Shown in pieces: positions 24,737 to 33,916 of a stretch of DNA of 64,000 nucleotides. The position numbers and the translations under genes were made by a program. Numbering within the stretch: position 1 is the stretch's first letter; each line of letters begins with the position of its first letter. Origin of the DNA: Kosakonia sacchari (GTDB taxonomy: Bacteria > Pseudomonadota > Gammaproteobacteria > Enterobacterales > Enterobacteriaceae); assembly GCA_900109485.1 (NCBI GenBank), contig FOAY01000007.1:82550-146549 (forward strand), read 5' to 3'. Under the pieces are notes generated by a model that was not told the origin of the DNA, ran no database searches, and saw only the letters and a program-made list of their open reading frames with translations.

Positions 24737-25246
24737 ATGTCATTATTAAATATTTTGACCGGAACTCCTGTATGGGTCTGGATTTTACTTGTTTTTCTCA
24801 TTGCGAGGGGAATAAATGCATTGAATGACCGGGAAATGGAAGTTAAACGGCTTTTTCTTTTGCCGTTAATCTTCCTTTTTTGGGGCGGAAGCGGCGTGAT
24901 TAATGAGCTGGCGTTCCCGCACTGGGGGATGGTATCCATGCTGGCGGGGCTACTTATTGGCGGCAGCGTGGGCTGGTTGCTCTGGCGTGCCGGTCCGCGT
25001 TTAAAAACCAAAGAGGGAACCGATTTAATTATCCGTCCGGGTACGCCGTTAACCCTGATATTTATCATTATTGCTTTTGCCACCAAATTCGCGTTGATTT
25101 TTTTTCTCAATGTCGAACCGGATTTAAAATACGCGTTTCATTTTAATCTTATGTTTGGTCTGTTAAGTGGGATCATCGACGGTGTGTTTTGGGGCGGAAC
25201 GCTAAATTTATATTTTACGCCCCGCCAGGCCGAGAAAGGCATCTGA
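24737..25246 (+). CDS. DUF6622-like membrane protein
   Basis: A 169-residue protein with four to five membrane helices. The start LLNILTGTPVWVWILLVFLI followed by RGINALNDREM fits the uncharacterised DUF6622 family. An in-frame ATG lies 12 bp upstream (24725) inside the preceding gene; 24737 starts one base after its stop. It is the last gene of the biosynthetic run and is followed by an inverted repeat that may end the transcript. Function unknown. Confidence 0.6.
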   Translation: MSLLNILTGTPVWVWILLVFLIARGINALNDREMEVKRLFLLPLIFLFWGGSGVINELAFPHWGMVSMLAGLLIGGSVGWLLWRAGPRLKTKEGTDLIIRPGTPLTLIFIIIAFATKFALIFFLNVEPDLKYAFHFNLMFGLLSGIIDGVFWGGTLNLYFTPRQAEKGI

Positions 25247-25306
25247 ATACATTGGCGCCTGTGTATTGCTGCCTGGCCTCAAGCGCATGCGCGGGAGAAT
25301 ATGCAG

Positions 25307-25330
25307 AACGCTCCCAGGCTGAGGAGCGTT
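25307..25330 (+). terminator. Candidate terminator of the biosynthetic cluster
   Basis: AACGCTCC-CAGGCTGA-GGAGCGTT is a perfect 8-bp stem 60 bp after the last cluster gene. The following T-run is short, so strength is doubtful. Confidence 0.5.
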
Positions 25331-25421
25331 TCTGAGCGTGTTTTCTCTGCGGCACCGTTTCCCTGGCAATCAATCGAGCCTATTGTGTTATGAGTATTAG
25401 CTCATTACAGGGAACAGAAAG

Positions 25422-26327
25422 ATGCGTGATCTTCCTCCTATTGCCACGCTGCGTGCATTCGAAGTGGCGACCCGCCACACGACGTTTACTTCCGCCGCAG
25501 AAGAGCTGTGTATTACACAAAGTGCAGTCAGCCATCAGTTAAAAAACCTTGAAGAACTCTGGGGACTGCAACTTTTTCAGCGCGGTAAACCCCTCAGACT
25601 GACCCCCGCTGGCGCCGCGCTCGCTCCTCTGGTGCGTGAATTTTTTAGCAAACTGGAAACCACCCTTAGCGATCTGCGTGAACAAAAAGGCCGGGTGCGA
25701 TTGCGCGTCAATACCACTTACTCCTTTGCGCTAAAGTGGCTACTTCCACGGCTGCCGGGGTTAGCACGGTTGCACCCGGAGATCCTGGTCAGCCTGGAAA
25801 GTACCGATAAAGCCATTCACTTCGCCAGCACCGATGCGGATGTGGCGATCCGTTTCGGCCACGGTAACTATCCGGCGCTGCACACGGAATTTATGTTTCG
25901 CGAGCAGCTCTTTCCGGTAGCCAGCCCGGCGCTGTTACAGCGGTTTGGCACGCCGGATGAGCCTGCCGAACTGCTGCGCTATCCGCTACTGACGCGTGAC
26001 GGCGCCGATCTGGTCCCGAAATGGGACGCCTGGTTTAAGCGGGTTGGCGTCAACACCGATGTGCTGCACGAGAGCGTCCGCTTTGCCGATACCAATATGA
26101 CGATTGAAGCTGCGCTACTTGGGCAGGGGATTGCCCTGGCGCGTAGCGGGCACGTGGAAAAAGAGATTGGCGATGGCTCTCTGGTCCGGCTCTTTGCTAT
26201 CCCTTTTCCTTCTCCGGCCGCCTATTACTTCGTCTGCCCTCTGGGAACGGAAACCCAGCCCCATATTGTGAAATTCCGCAGCTGGTTGCTGGCCGAATCA
26301 CAGCAGGCGCAGCGCAGTTATCGTTAA
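25422..26327 (+). CDS. LysR-family regulator (GcvA-like)
   Basis: A 301-residue LysR protein: HTH within LPPIATLRAFEVATRHTTFT to ITQSAVSHQLKNLEELWG, then a substrate-binding domain (about 90-295). The N-terminus resembles the GcvA group. The base composition returns to that of the G+C-richer flanks, so it probably lies outside the imported cluster. The PanE-like reductase follows 135 bp downstream on the same strand and may be its target; the inducer is unknown. Confidence 0.88.
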   Translation: MRDLPPIATLRAFEVATRHTTFTSAAEELCITQSAVSHQLKNLEELWGLQLFQRGKPLRLTPAGAALAPLVREFFSKLETTLSDLREQKGRVRLRVNTTYSFALKWLLPRLPGLARLHPEILVSLESTDKAIHFASTDADVAIRFGHGNYPALHTEFMFREQLFPVASPALLQRFGTPDEPAELLRYPLLTRDGADLVPKWDAWFKRVGVNTDVLHESVRFADTNMTIEAALLGQGIALARSGHVEKEIGDGSLVRLFAIPFPSPAAYYFVCPLGTETQPHIVKFRSWLLAESQQAQRSYR

Positions 26328-26462
26328 AGCATGAGCATTTACTCATGGCGCGATGATGACACTTCACTTTTCATCCGTGGGGGCGCTGTTTAGCATCGCT
26401 CTGTGCTGACCGCGCGAGCGCAATCGGCACGCTGATGATTCAATCAACCAGGAGGGCTCAAG

Positions 26463-27353
26463 ATGTCTGACTATCCTTCCATCGCGCTTATCGGCCCTGG
26501 CGCGATCGGTACGACTATCGCTGCGGTACTGCATGAAGTTGGCCGCACGCCGTTACTGTGCGGGCGCACTGCTCACTCACAGTTAGTTCTGCGCCACGAT
26601 GAGGGAGAAATTGTTGTGCCGGGGCCGGTGTTGAACAATCCTGCTGCGATCGATCATCCTTTTGATGTGGTGTTTGTGGCGGTGAAAACGACCCAGGTGG
26701 CTGACTGTGATGACTGGCTGGCCGTGCTGTGCGATGAAAACACCGTGGTGTGCGCGCTGCAAAACGGCGTTGAGCAGAAAAATCAGCTGGAAAGCCGTGT
26801 TAACGGTGCCAGCATACTGCCTTCTGTCGTCTGGTTTCCGGCGCAGCGTGAGCCGGATGCCTCAGTGTGGCTGCGCGTCAAACCACGTCTTACGCTGCCG
26901 GATGTGCCGCAGGCAAAGCGGGTGGCTGAGGCGCTCAGCGGCACTCGCTGTGCGGTTGAACTGTCGTCCGATTTTACGTCGATCGCCTGGCGCAAGCTGC
27001 TGCAAAATGCCGTTGCAGGTCTGATGGTGCTGGCTAATCGCCGCGCCGGAATGTTTTCTCGCGGTGATGTCACGGAGCTGGCGCTGGCTTACCTGCGCGA
27101 ATGCCTGACAGTTGCACGTGCGCAGGGCGCGGTACTGCACGATAACGTTCCGCAAGAGATAGTTGAGGGTTTTCAACGCGCGCCTGCGGATTTAGGCACC
27201 TCAATTCTTGCCGATCGGCAGGCTAATCGCCCCATGGAGTGGGATATTCGCAACGGCGTGATACAGCGTTATGGTCATGCGCAGGGCATCCCCGTCCCCA
27301 TCAGCGATGTGCTGGTTCCGCTGCTAGCCGCCGGGAGCGAGGGGCCGGGTTGA
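26463..27353 (+). CDS. Ketopantoate reductase-like NAD(P)-dependent oxidoreductase
   Basis: A 296-residue ApbA/PanE-family protein: nucleotide motif LIGPGAIGTTIA (about 9-20), VFVAVKTTQ and a C-terminal helical domain with WRKLLQNAVAGLMVLANR, including the conserved Lys and Asn of the ketopantoate-binding site. It reduces a 2-keto acid or lactone with NADPH. It is probably a paralogue rather than the biosynthetic PanE. The ATG follows AGGAGG. It could in principle act for the upstream cluster, but composition and the intervening LysR gene argue against it. Confidence 0.8.
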   Translation: MSDYPSIALIGPGAIGTTIAAVLHEVGRTPLLCGRTAHSQLVLRHDEGEIVVPGPVLNNPAAIDHPFDVVFVAVKTTQVADCDDWLAVLCDENTVVCALQNGVEQKNQLESRVNGASILPSVVWFPAQREPDASVWLRVKPRLTLPDVPQAKRVAEALSGTRCAVELSSDFTSIAWRKLLQNAVAGLMVLANRRAGMFSRGDVTELALAYLRECLTVARAQGAVLHDNVPQEIVEGFQRAPADLGTSILADRQANRPMEWDIRNGVIQRYGHAQGIPVPISDVLVPLLAAGSEGPG

Positions 27354-27457
27354 CACGTTTTCGGCCGCCCCATTTTGAAAGGCCGGGAGAGCGGGGCAAG
27401 CGATTTTTGCCTGGCTTTTCGGGCGCGGATTCCACAGCCGCCGGGAATAACAAACGT

Positions 27458-28375
27458 TTACGCCTGTTCGGTAAATCGCTTATTTCTCGACATGACCCAT
27501 GTGATAAAGGTGCGTAATGGCGCGGGAATATGTTTACGCCCCGGATAATAAAGCGAGAAATTTTCAGCGGGATAAGGAAAACCCGGTAATAAGCGAACCA
27601 GCGTGCCGTCATTAATTTTTTGACGCACCAACGGTTCATAAACAAAAGCGATGCCCAGTGCAGATTCCGCCGCCTGGATCATCGCTGCATCCGAATCAAC
27701 AATCAGATCGCCACTCACCGCTATTTCTTTGATGTTATGTTGCTCATCGATAAATTCCCAGCGATAAATCTCCCCGCTGGGAAAACAGCGATTAATACAT
27801 TTAAAATTAACAAGCTCCGGTGGCGAATCCGGTTCGCCATAGTTGTTAATAAATTCAGGGCTGGCAACAGGAATAAGAGAAAGTCTGGGGCCTAACGGAA
27901 TAGCAATCATATCTTTAGGCACATCCTTGATATAGCGAATTCCCGCATCGAAACCGGCTTCGATGATGTTCACTTTTTTATCAGTAGTGAATAATTCCAG
28001 AGTGATATCTGGATATTCCGCTTTGAATTCAACAAAATATTGCTGAAAGAAAAGATCAAGTACGATGCGGGGCAGATTTATTTTTATTTTGCCTTCTGGC
28101 CTGGCCCGATGTGAGTTGAGGCTGTCGATGGCGCGGATATAATCGTTAAAAACAGGGGTAATATTGTTTACGAACTCCTCACCGATAGCCGTCAAGGAAA
28201 GGCTACGGGTTGAGCGGTTTAAAAGCCTTACGCCTAATCTCTCTTCAAGATTATTTATGGCGCTGGTCAGGGATGGCGGTGAAAGGTTTAATTCTTTGGC
28301 TGCTTTGCGAAAACTCCCATGCTTTACAATAAGAAAAAGTATTTCGATATGCTGAAAGTCGGGAAGTTTTTTCAT
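27458..28375 (-). CDS. LysR-family regulator
   Basis: A 305-residue LysR protein with an N-terminal HTH (FQHIEILFLIVKHGSFRKAA, LSPPSLTSAINNLEERLG) and a co-inducer domain of the DsdC/CrgA-like subgroup (RLLNRSTRSLSLTAIGEEF). It is divergent from the aldo/keto reductase with a 100-bp intergenic region, the classic layout of a LysR regulator and its target. The inducer is unknown. Confidence 0.9.
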   Translation of the reverse strand: MKKLPDFQHIEILFLIVKHGSFRKAAKELNLSPPSLTSAINNLEERLGVRLLNRSTRSLSLTAIGEEFVNNITPVFNDYIRAIDSLNSHRARPEGKIKINLPRIVLDLFFQQYFVEFKAEYPDITLELFTTDKKVNIIEAGFDAGIRYIKDVPKDMIAIPLGPRLSLIPVASPEFINNYGEPDSPPELVNFKCINRCFPSGEIYRWEFIDEQHNIKEIAVSGDLIVDSDAAMIQAAESALGIAFVYEPLVRQKINDGTLVRLLPGFPYPAENFSLYYPGRKHIPAPLRTFITWVMSRNKRFTEQA

Positions 28376-29474
<1,099 letters not shown>

Positions 29475-29545
29475 TAGCCGACGATCCCGGCTATGCGGCC
29501 GGGACCACAGCGGCGTTTACCAGAGCAGGCGGGCGCATAGCGTTT

Positions 29546-30430
29546 TCAGCCTGCGTTTTGAAAATGCGCCAGCAGCAGAGAAATGATCTCCTTTTCAAGA
29601 GCCGCAGGAAGCTCATGGCCCATGCCTTCGATCAGGTGCAGCCGGGCATGCGCAATGGTCTGGCTGATTTCGATGCCCGCTTCGGGCGGGAAAAGCGGAT
29701 CGGCACTACCGTGGATCACCAGCGTTGGCGCCGCGATCTTTTGTATGTCGGCGCGGATATCTCCCGTTGCCGCCATTGCCGCTACCTGGCGCATCATGCC
29801 GGAAGGCGCGCTGGCACGCTCAAGTGAGCGTGTTAACAGTGAGGTGTAGCCGTCGCTGTCAAACGGCAGATGCGTAGAGGCAATTCGCCGGTAGAAAGCC
29901 AGCTGCTGCTGTAGCCAGGCGCTTTTATGGGTTCGGGGATCGGGTTTAGGGCCGAGCATCGCCGCCATAATATCTGCCGCAGGCGGAGGCAGAGCCGGGT
30001 TGCCGGTGCTGGACATTATCGCGCATAGCGACAGCGTTTTTTGCGGGTACTGCGCGGCAAACAGCTGTGCAATCATCCCGCCCATCGAACGGCCCACAAT
30101 GTGCGCGCGCGCAATAGCCGCCTGTTCAAGGGTTAGCGCCACATCAGCCGCCATGTCCCGCAAAGTATAAGGAATGGCAACTTTTTGCCCCTGCGAGAGC
30201 GCGTTAAGGTCGGGAACGCCCGCCTGTGTCAGTATTGGCGATAATCCGCAGTCCCGATTATCCACGCACAAAAGATAAAAACCCGCCCCGGCAAGCCGTT
30301 GGCAAAAGGCGGTTGACCAGCTAATACTCTGGCTGCCAAGGCCGGGAAGCAGCACCACGGCTGGCCGGGTTTTCTCGCCTAAAGTGTCAAAGTAAAGCGG
30401 GAGCGGCTGGTCAGTAACCGTGTTCATCAT
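29546..30430 (-). CDS. Alpha/beta hydrolase
   Basis: A 294-residue alpha/beta hydrolase from ATG 30430; an in-frame GTG two codons upstream is possible. The oxyanion motif VVLLPGLGSQSISW, nucleophile elbow GRSMGGMIAQ (Ser of GxSxGG), Asp in IHGSADPLFP and His in EGMGHELP make a complete Ser-Asp-His triad. It resembles esterases annotated with the RdmC-like group; the substrate is unknown. It lies 75 bp downstream of the DUF2239 gene on the same strand, possibly in one transcript. Confidence 0.85.
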   Translation of the reverse strand: MMNTVTDQPLPLYFDTLGEKTRPAVVLLPGLGSQSISWSTAFCQRLAGAGFYLLCVDNRDCGLSPILTQAGVPDLNALSQGQKVAIPYTLRDMAADVALTLEQAAIARAHIVGRSMGGMIAQLFAAQYPQKTLSLCAIMSSTGNPALPPPAADIMAAMLGPKPDPRTHKSAWLQQQLAFYRRIASTHLPFDSDGYTSLLTRSLERASAPSGMMRQVAAMAATGDIRADIQKIAAPTLVIHGSADPLFPPEAGIEISQTIAHARLHLIEGMGHELPAALEKEIISLLLAHFQNAG

Positions 30431-30504
30431 CGACACTCACTTTTTGTTGCCACTCAACCCGCGGCTTTTCCAGGGCTGCGTTTGAGTGCCTTTTTATCTG
30501 TTTA

Positions 30505-31071
30505 TCAATCATTTTTTTCGTCCTGGCCAAAGGCCAACTGCAACGCGTACCGGCGAATATCCTGCGGCCAGGAGGCAATGCAGGCGGTAAAGCCCGCTTC
30601 ATCATCGGCAAACAGGGCGCGCAGGCTGGCTTCGTAATCGGGAAAATCACCGGCGATCGCCTGCATAAAGTGATAAGCCCGCTCATGGCGCTGGCGTTGA
30701 ATATCAACGTGGTGATGGGTTTTGATGGCCTGCTCGATAAGCCTGCGTATCGTGGCGGAAGCCCCGCCAGGCTGTGTCGCCAGCCACGCCCAATGGCGCG
30801 GTAACAGCGTGACCTCTTTTGCCGATACCCCCAGTTTTGGCCTGCCGCGAGATTTTACCGTTGGAGCTTCGTTCAGCTCCGGGTAGACGGCCAGGGCGCT
30901 GGCTTCATCGCCGTGGACATGAATATCAAGGCGTTTCCCGTCCCGATCGTTAAAGATAAAAATCGGCTCATCAGGAAGATTCGCGCTTTTTATCTGGCGC
31001 AGCAGTTCACTCAGGCTACCGTGGGCAATCTGGCGCTGTTGCTGAAAAGCAGTAAGGCTTAAGGTTGGCAT
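30505..31071 (-). CDS. DUF2239 family protein
   Basis: A 188-residue soluble protein; ATG 31071 gives the normal N-terminus MPTLSLTAFQQQRQIAHG. The sequence SRGRPKLGVSAKEVTLLPRHWAWLATQPGGAS and later FPDYEASLRALFADD is characteristic of DUF2239, whose function is unknown. The RGRPKLG stretch and basic patches could suggest nucleic-acid contact. The promoter region carries two copies of a near-perfect palindrome (31083 and 31132), the nearer only 12 bp from the start, so the gene is probably repressed by an unidentified regulator. Confidence 0.8.
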   Translation of the reverse strand: MPTLSLTAFQQQRQIAHGSLSELLRQIKSANLPDEPIFIFNDRDGKRLDIHVHGDEASALAVYPELNEAPTVKSRGRPKLGVSAKEVTLLPRHWAWLATQPGGASATIRRLIEQAIKTHHHVDIQRQRHERAYHFMQAIAGDFPDYEASLRALFADDEAGFTACIASWPQDIRRYALQLAFGQDEKND

Positions 31072-31082
31072 AATGCGCTCTA

Positions 31083-31098
31083 TTTTATCCGGGTAAAA
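31083..31098. promoter_or_regulatory. Operator-like palindrome, copy 1
   Basis: TTTTATCCGGGTAAAA, symmetric except at one base pair, lies 12 bp upstream of the DUF2239 start. An identical copy is 49 bp further upstream. The position next to the ribosome site fits a repressor operator. Confidence 0.65.
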
Positions 31099-31131
31099 AT
31101 GGAGCATACGCGCATTGCTGATGTTTGTAAA

Positions 31132-31147
31132 TTTTATCCGGGTAAAA
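31132..31147. promoter_or_regulatory. Operator-like palindrome, copy 2
   Basis: Second exact copy of TTTTATCCGGGTAAAA, 49 bp centre to centre from copy 1 and overlapping the stop of the upstream truncated gene. The binding protein is not identified. Confidence 0.65.
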
Positions 31148-31613
31148 TAGGCCCTGGCTGGCACAATACCGGAGAAGGTAATGTTCGATAACTAAGCTCG
31201 ATGGAATTTGCTGTCTTTATTGCAGGTAATAATGCATGAAGAAAAAAAAGCAGATCATCGATTTGCGCAGCGGAAAATGCCACCGATGGCGTGGCAGTCA
31301 GTAAAGAGAGGGTGACCTGGCTCGCTTCACTCTCCGTCTGAACATAAACCACGGTTTGCGAAGGCCGGTATGCCGTGCTCTGCTGGCCGCGCTCTGCGGT
31401 GCTGGCTGCTGAACTGACAAGAACCATATCGGCTTCATCAATAACCGCCCGATTGTTATCGAGGATCCAGCAAGGAAATTGTCTTGCCAGATCCTCTGCG
31501 CGATGAAGGCTATCGGCGCAGAGAAAAACATGGGCGTCAGGCGCAAGCCGGAATAACCCGGCTAATAAGATTTCGGTCAGATCAGTGATACCCAGAATAC
31601 CGATTCGTTTCAC
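31134..31613 (-). pseudogene. Truncated NAD(P)-binding (ProC/F420-reductase-like) protein
   Basis: From a GTG preceded by GAGGTGG the frame gives 159 residues: KRIGILGITDLTEILLAGLF is a dinucleotide-binding start like pyrroline-5-carboxylate reductase-type proteins, followed by VLVSSAAST and an open but unmatched tail. Relatives are about 250-280 residues, so the C-terminal dimerisation domain is missing. The stop lies within operator copy 2 of the next gene. It may be a remnant or a short functional NAD-binding protein. Confidence 0.5.
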
Positions 31614-31671
31614 AATTCCACCTCTTCGCTCAGCGCACAGAATTTTTTCACGACGCCAGATAAGCCGCTTT

Positions 31672-33138
31672 TTAACCGGATTGCTGGGCCGTTCCGCCGT
31701 CTGAAGCGGGTTGCCAGCCGCCACCCAGCGCCCTGAACGCGGCCACGGCTGCGCGTGCAGAGGCTGTCTGCGCCTGCGCCCTTGCATCGGACGCCTGAAG
31801 AAGATTTTCATCGTTATGCAGAACATCAATCAGGCTGGCGGCCCCTTGCTGAAAAGCGACAAAGGAAGCCTGACGCGCGCTGGCCAGCGCGGTTTCGCCC
31901 GTCGTCAGCGTCGCGGCCTGCGTTTCACGGTTGATCAGCGCGGAGAACGCATTTTCAACATCTTCGGTTGCGCGTAATACCGACAACCGGTAAGCGGCAA
32001 GCGCTTCCGCCTGTTGGCCTTTCGCCTGTTCTATTTGTGCGTTGATCCGGCCAAAATCAAAAAGCCGCCAGCGTAAACCCAGCACGCCAGCCGACTGGCT
32101 GGCACCCGCAGTGAACAGATTCCCGCTGGAGACTGTCGTTGCGCTGCCGAGCAGGGCGTTGAGTGAAAATTTTGGATAATACTCGCTGACCGCCACGCCG
32201 ATGCGGGCGCTTGATGCGGCCAGGTGGCGCTCTGCCACGATGATATCGGGCCTGCGGCGTAGCAGGTCGGCCGGAGTCCCCATTGAGGCGATCTGCGGCG
32301 TTTGCGGGATCGCCGCGGGCGAGGAGAGTTGTGCCCGGTGCGTGCCCGGCGGAGTACCGAGAATCACATCCAGCGCATTCATCGCGGCATCAATTCCGTT
32401 CTGCAAAACCGGAACGGTAGCCTCAACCTGCGCCAGCGCACCTTCGGTCTGGTGTACCTGATATTCAGGCGCTAACCCTTTGCTGTGGAGCAGTTGTACC
32501 TTTTCCAGCAGTTGTTGCTGCGTATTGACCTGATTATTTGCTATGGCTAGCCGGGCCTGTAACCCGCGCAACGTAATATAGATATCGGCCGTTTGCGCCG
32601 CCACGGCAAGGCGCGTCGCGGCGACGCCCGCCTCAGAGGCCTGATAATCTGCCAGCGCAGCCTGACGCGCGCGGCGCAGCCCGCCGAACAGGTCAATCTC
32701 CCAGCTTGCGTTGAGATCGGTTTCATATGAATTACCGTAGCGATTATAATCCGGCGTCGAGTTGAGAACCTGTCCCAGCGGGGTTTCGACCGATTGATAC
32801 GCGCGAGCGGCTTGCCCGCTGATATTTCCCGAGGGGAGTAGCGCCGCTGTCGCTGTTCCGAGCCCGGCACGAGCCTGTGTCATTCTGGCGGATGCCTGGG
32901 CAAGATCGAGATTTTGTGCGAGCGCGTCTGAAACCAACTGACTCAAGAGAGGATCCCCGAAGCCCTTCCACCAGGTGGGGAAACTGACGGGGGCGGATGC
33001 GTTTTGCTGCTGTTGCGCCGGTTGAGCCTGATAGTGCTCGGCCAGCGGGGCGGCAGGACGATGGTAATCCGGTCCAACGGCGCAGCCCGCCAGAATGCAG
33101 GTACTCACAACCAGAGCAAGAGTACGTTGGGGAAACAT
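31672..33138 (-). CDS. Outer-membrane factor lipoprotein of RND efflux system (NodT/OprM family)
   Basis: A 488-residue outer-membrane channel: lipobox LAGC at residues 17-20 after a short signal peptide, then PDYHRP and two OEP repeats with long coiled coils (RARQAALADYQASEAGVAAT; LLRRRPDIIVAERHLAAS). It forms the TolC-like exit duct for the MFP/RND pair transcribed on the other strand. It is divergent from the TetR gene; a GTGAC-N14-GTCAC operator lies 28 bp upstream of its start, so the same regulator probably controls it. Confidence 0.9.
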   Translation of the reverse strand: MFPQRTLALVVSTCILAGCAVGPDYHRPAAPLAEHYQAQPAQQQQNASAPVSFPTWWKGFGDPLLSQLVSDALAQNLDLAQASARMTQARAGLGTATAALLPSGNISGQAARAYQSVETPLGQVLNSTPDYNRYGNSYETDLNASWEIDLFGGLRRARQAALADYQASEAGVAATRLAVAAQTADIYITLRGLQARLAIANNQVNTQQQLLEKVQLLHSKGLAPEYQVHQTEGALAQVEATVPVLQNGIDAAMNALDVILGTPPGTHRAQLSSPAAIPQTPQIASMGTPADLLRRRPDIIVAERHLAASSARIGVAVSEYYPKFSLNALLGSATTVSSGNLFTAGASQSAGVLGLRWRLFDFGRINAQIEQAKGQQAEALAAYRLSVLRATEDVENAFSALINRETQAATLTTGETALASARQASFVAFQQGAASLIDVLHNDENLLQASDARAQAQTASARAAVAAFRALGGGWQPASDGGTAQQSG

Positions 33139-33165
33139 GGTGAATCCTTGAGGCGAAATAAAGTT

Positions 33166-33189
33166 GTGACTACATTACCAAATGGTCAC
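33166..33189. promoter_or_regulatory. TetR operator 1 (GTGAC-N14-GTCAC)
   Basis: A 24-bp inverted repeat with perfect 5-bp ends in the 89-bp gap between the divergent outer-membrane factor and tetR genes. The same pattern recurs at 33846, before the MFP gene. Confidence 0.75.
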
Positions 33190-33227
33190 TCGTTGTCAAT
33201 CCGGGCGCATTGAGCTAAGCTGAAAAA

Positions 33228-33842
33228 ATGACTAAAGATATGAACACCACCCCTTCACGAGGCCCGACGGATCACAATGTCCGCGATCAGGTCGTTGAAG
33301 CGGCCACAGAGCACTTCAGCCATTTTGGCTATGAGAAAACCACGGTGTCCGATCTGGCGAAAGCGATCGGTTTCTCTAAGGCGTACATCTATAAATTTTT
33401 CGACTCCAAGCAGGCGATTGGCGAAGTTATCTGTGCTAACCGGCTGGCGATGATCATGGACATTGTCAATGCGGCAATCGCCGATGCGCCGACCGCTTCT
33501 GAAAAAATACGGCGTTTACTCAAAACGTTAACGGAAGCTGGCAGCGATTTATTTTTTTGCGATCGCAAGCTATACGATATTGCCGCTGTGGCCGCGCGTG
33601 ATAACTGGCCGTCAGTCATGGCCTATAAGCAGCACCTGCGACAACTGATTGAAACCATCCTTATTGAAGGGCGTCAGGCGGGGGAATTTGAAAGAAAAAC
33701 GCCGCTGGACGAGGCCGCACATGCGATTTTCTTGGTCATGCTCCCGTATATCAGCCCGGTTGAGCTGCAATATAATCTGGAAACGGCCCCGACGGCTGCT
33801 GTATTGCTGGCGTCACTGATATTGCGAAGCCTGTCGCCATAA
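33228..33842 (+). CDS. TetR-family repressor of the RND efflux operon
   Basis: A 204-residue regulator with an N-terminal HTH (about 18-65: VVEAATEHFSHFGYEKTTVS, IGFSKAYIYKFFDSKQAIGE) and a helical ligand domain. It sits between the divergent outer-membrane factor gene and the MFP/RND genes, and both flanking gaps contain one copy of the same 24-bp inverted repeat. This is strong evidence for autoregulation and control of the whole efflux set, released by an efflux substrate. The inducer is not predictable. Confidence 0.9.
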   Translation: MTKDMNTTPSRGPTDHNVRDQVVEAATEHFSHFGYEKTTVSDLAKAIGFSKAYIYKFFDSKQAIGEVICANRLAMIMDIVNAAIADAPTASEKIRRLLKTLTEAGSDLFFCDRKLYDIAAVAARDNWPSVMAYKQHLRQLIETILIEGRQAGEFERKTPLDEAAHAIFLVMLPYISPVELQYNLETAPTAAVLLASLILRSLSP

Positions 33843-33845
33843 ATT

Positions 33846-33869
33846 GTGACTATTGACAATATTGGTCAC
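33846..33869. promoter_or_regulatory. TetR operator 2 (GTGAC-N14-GTCAC)
   Basis: Second 24-bp copy with identical ends and spacing, directly after the tetR stop and 48 bp before the MFP start. It should control the MFP/RND promoter. Confidence 0.75.
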
Positions 33870-33916
33870 TAGTTTGAGAATGCGGTTCCTGCTCTGTTAA
33901 ATAAATAAGGGAACCC

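Noticed and set aside
13945..25246. Classification as an aryl-polyene cluster
   Set aside because: Only one ACP and one active KS, no thioesterase or acyltransferase-type genes, an ABC rather than MMPL exporter, and extra citrate-synthase-like and nicotianamine-synthase-like genes. Similarity is limited to the general toolkit.
26463..27353. PanE-like reductase as part of the biosynthetic cluster
   Set aside because: It is separated by a hairpin, a LysR gene and a change to G+C-rich composition.
29485..29504. TCCCGGC/GCCGGGA stem after the aldo/keto reductase as terminator
   Set aside because: The stem is good but no T-run follows on either strand.
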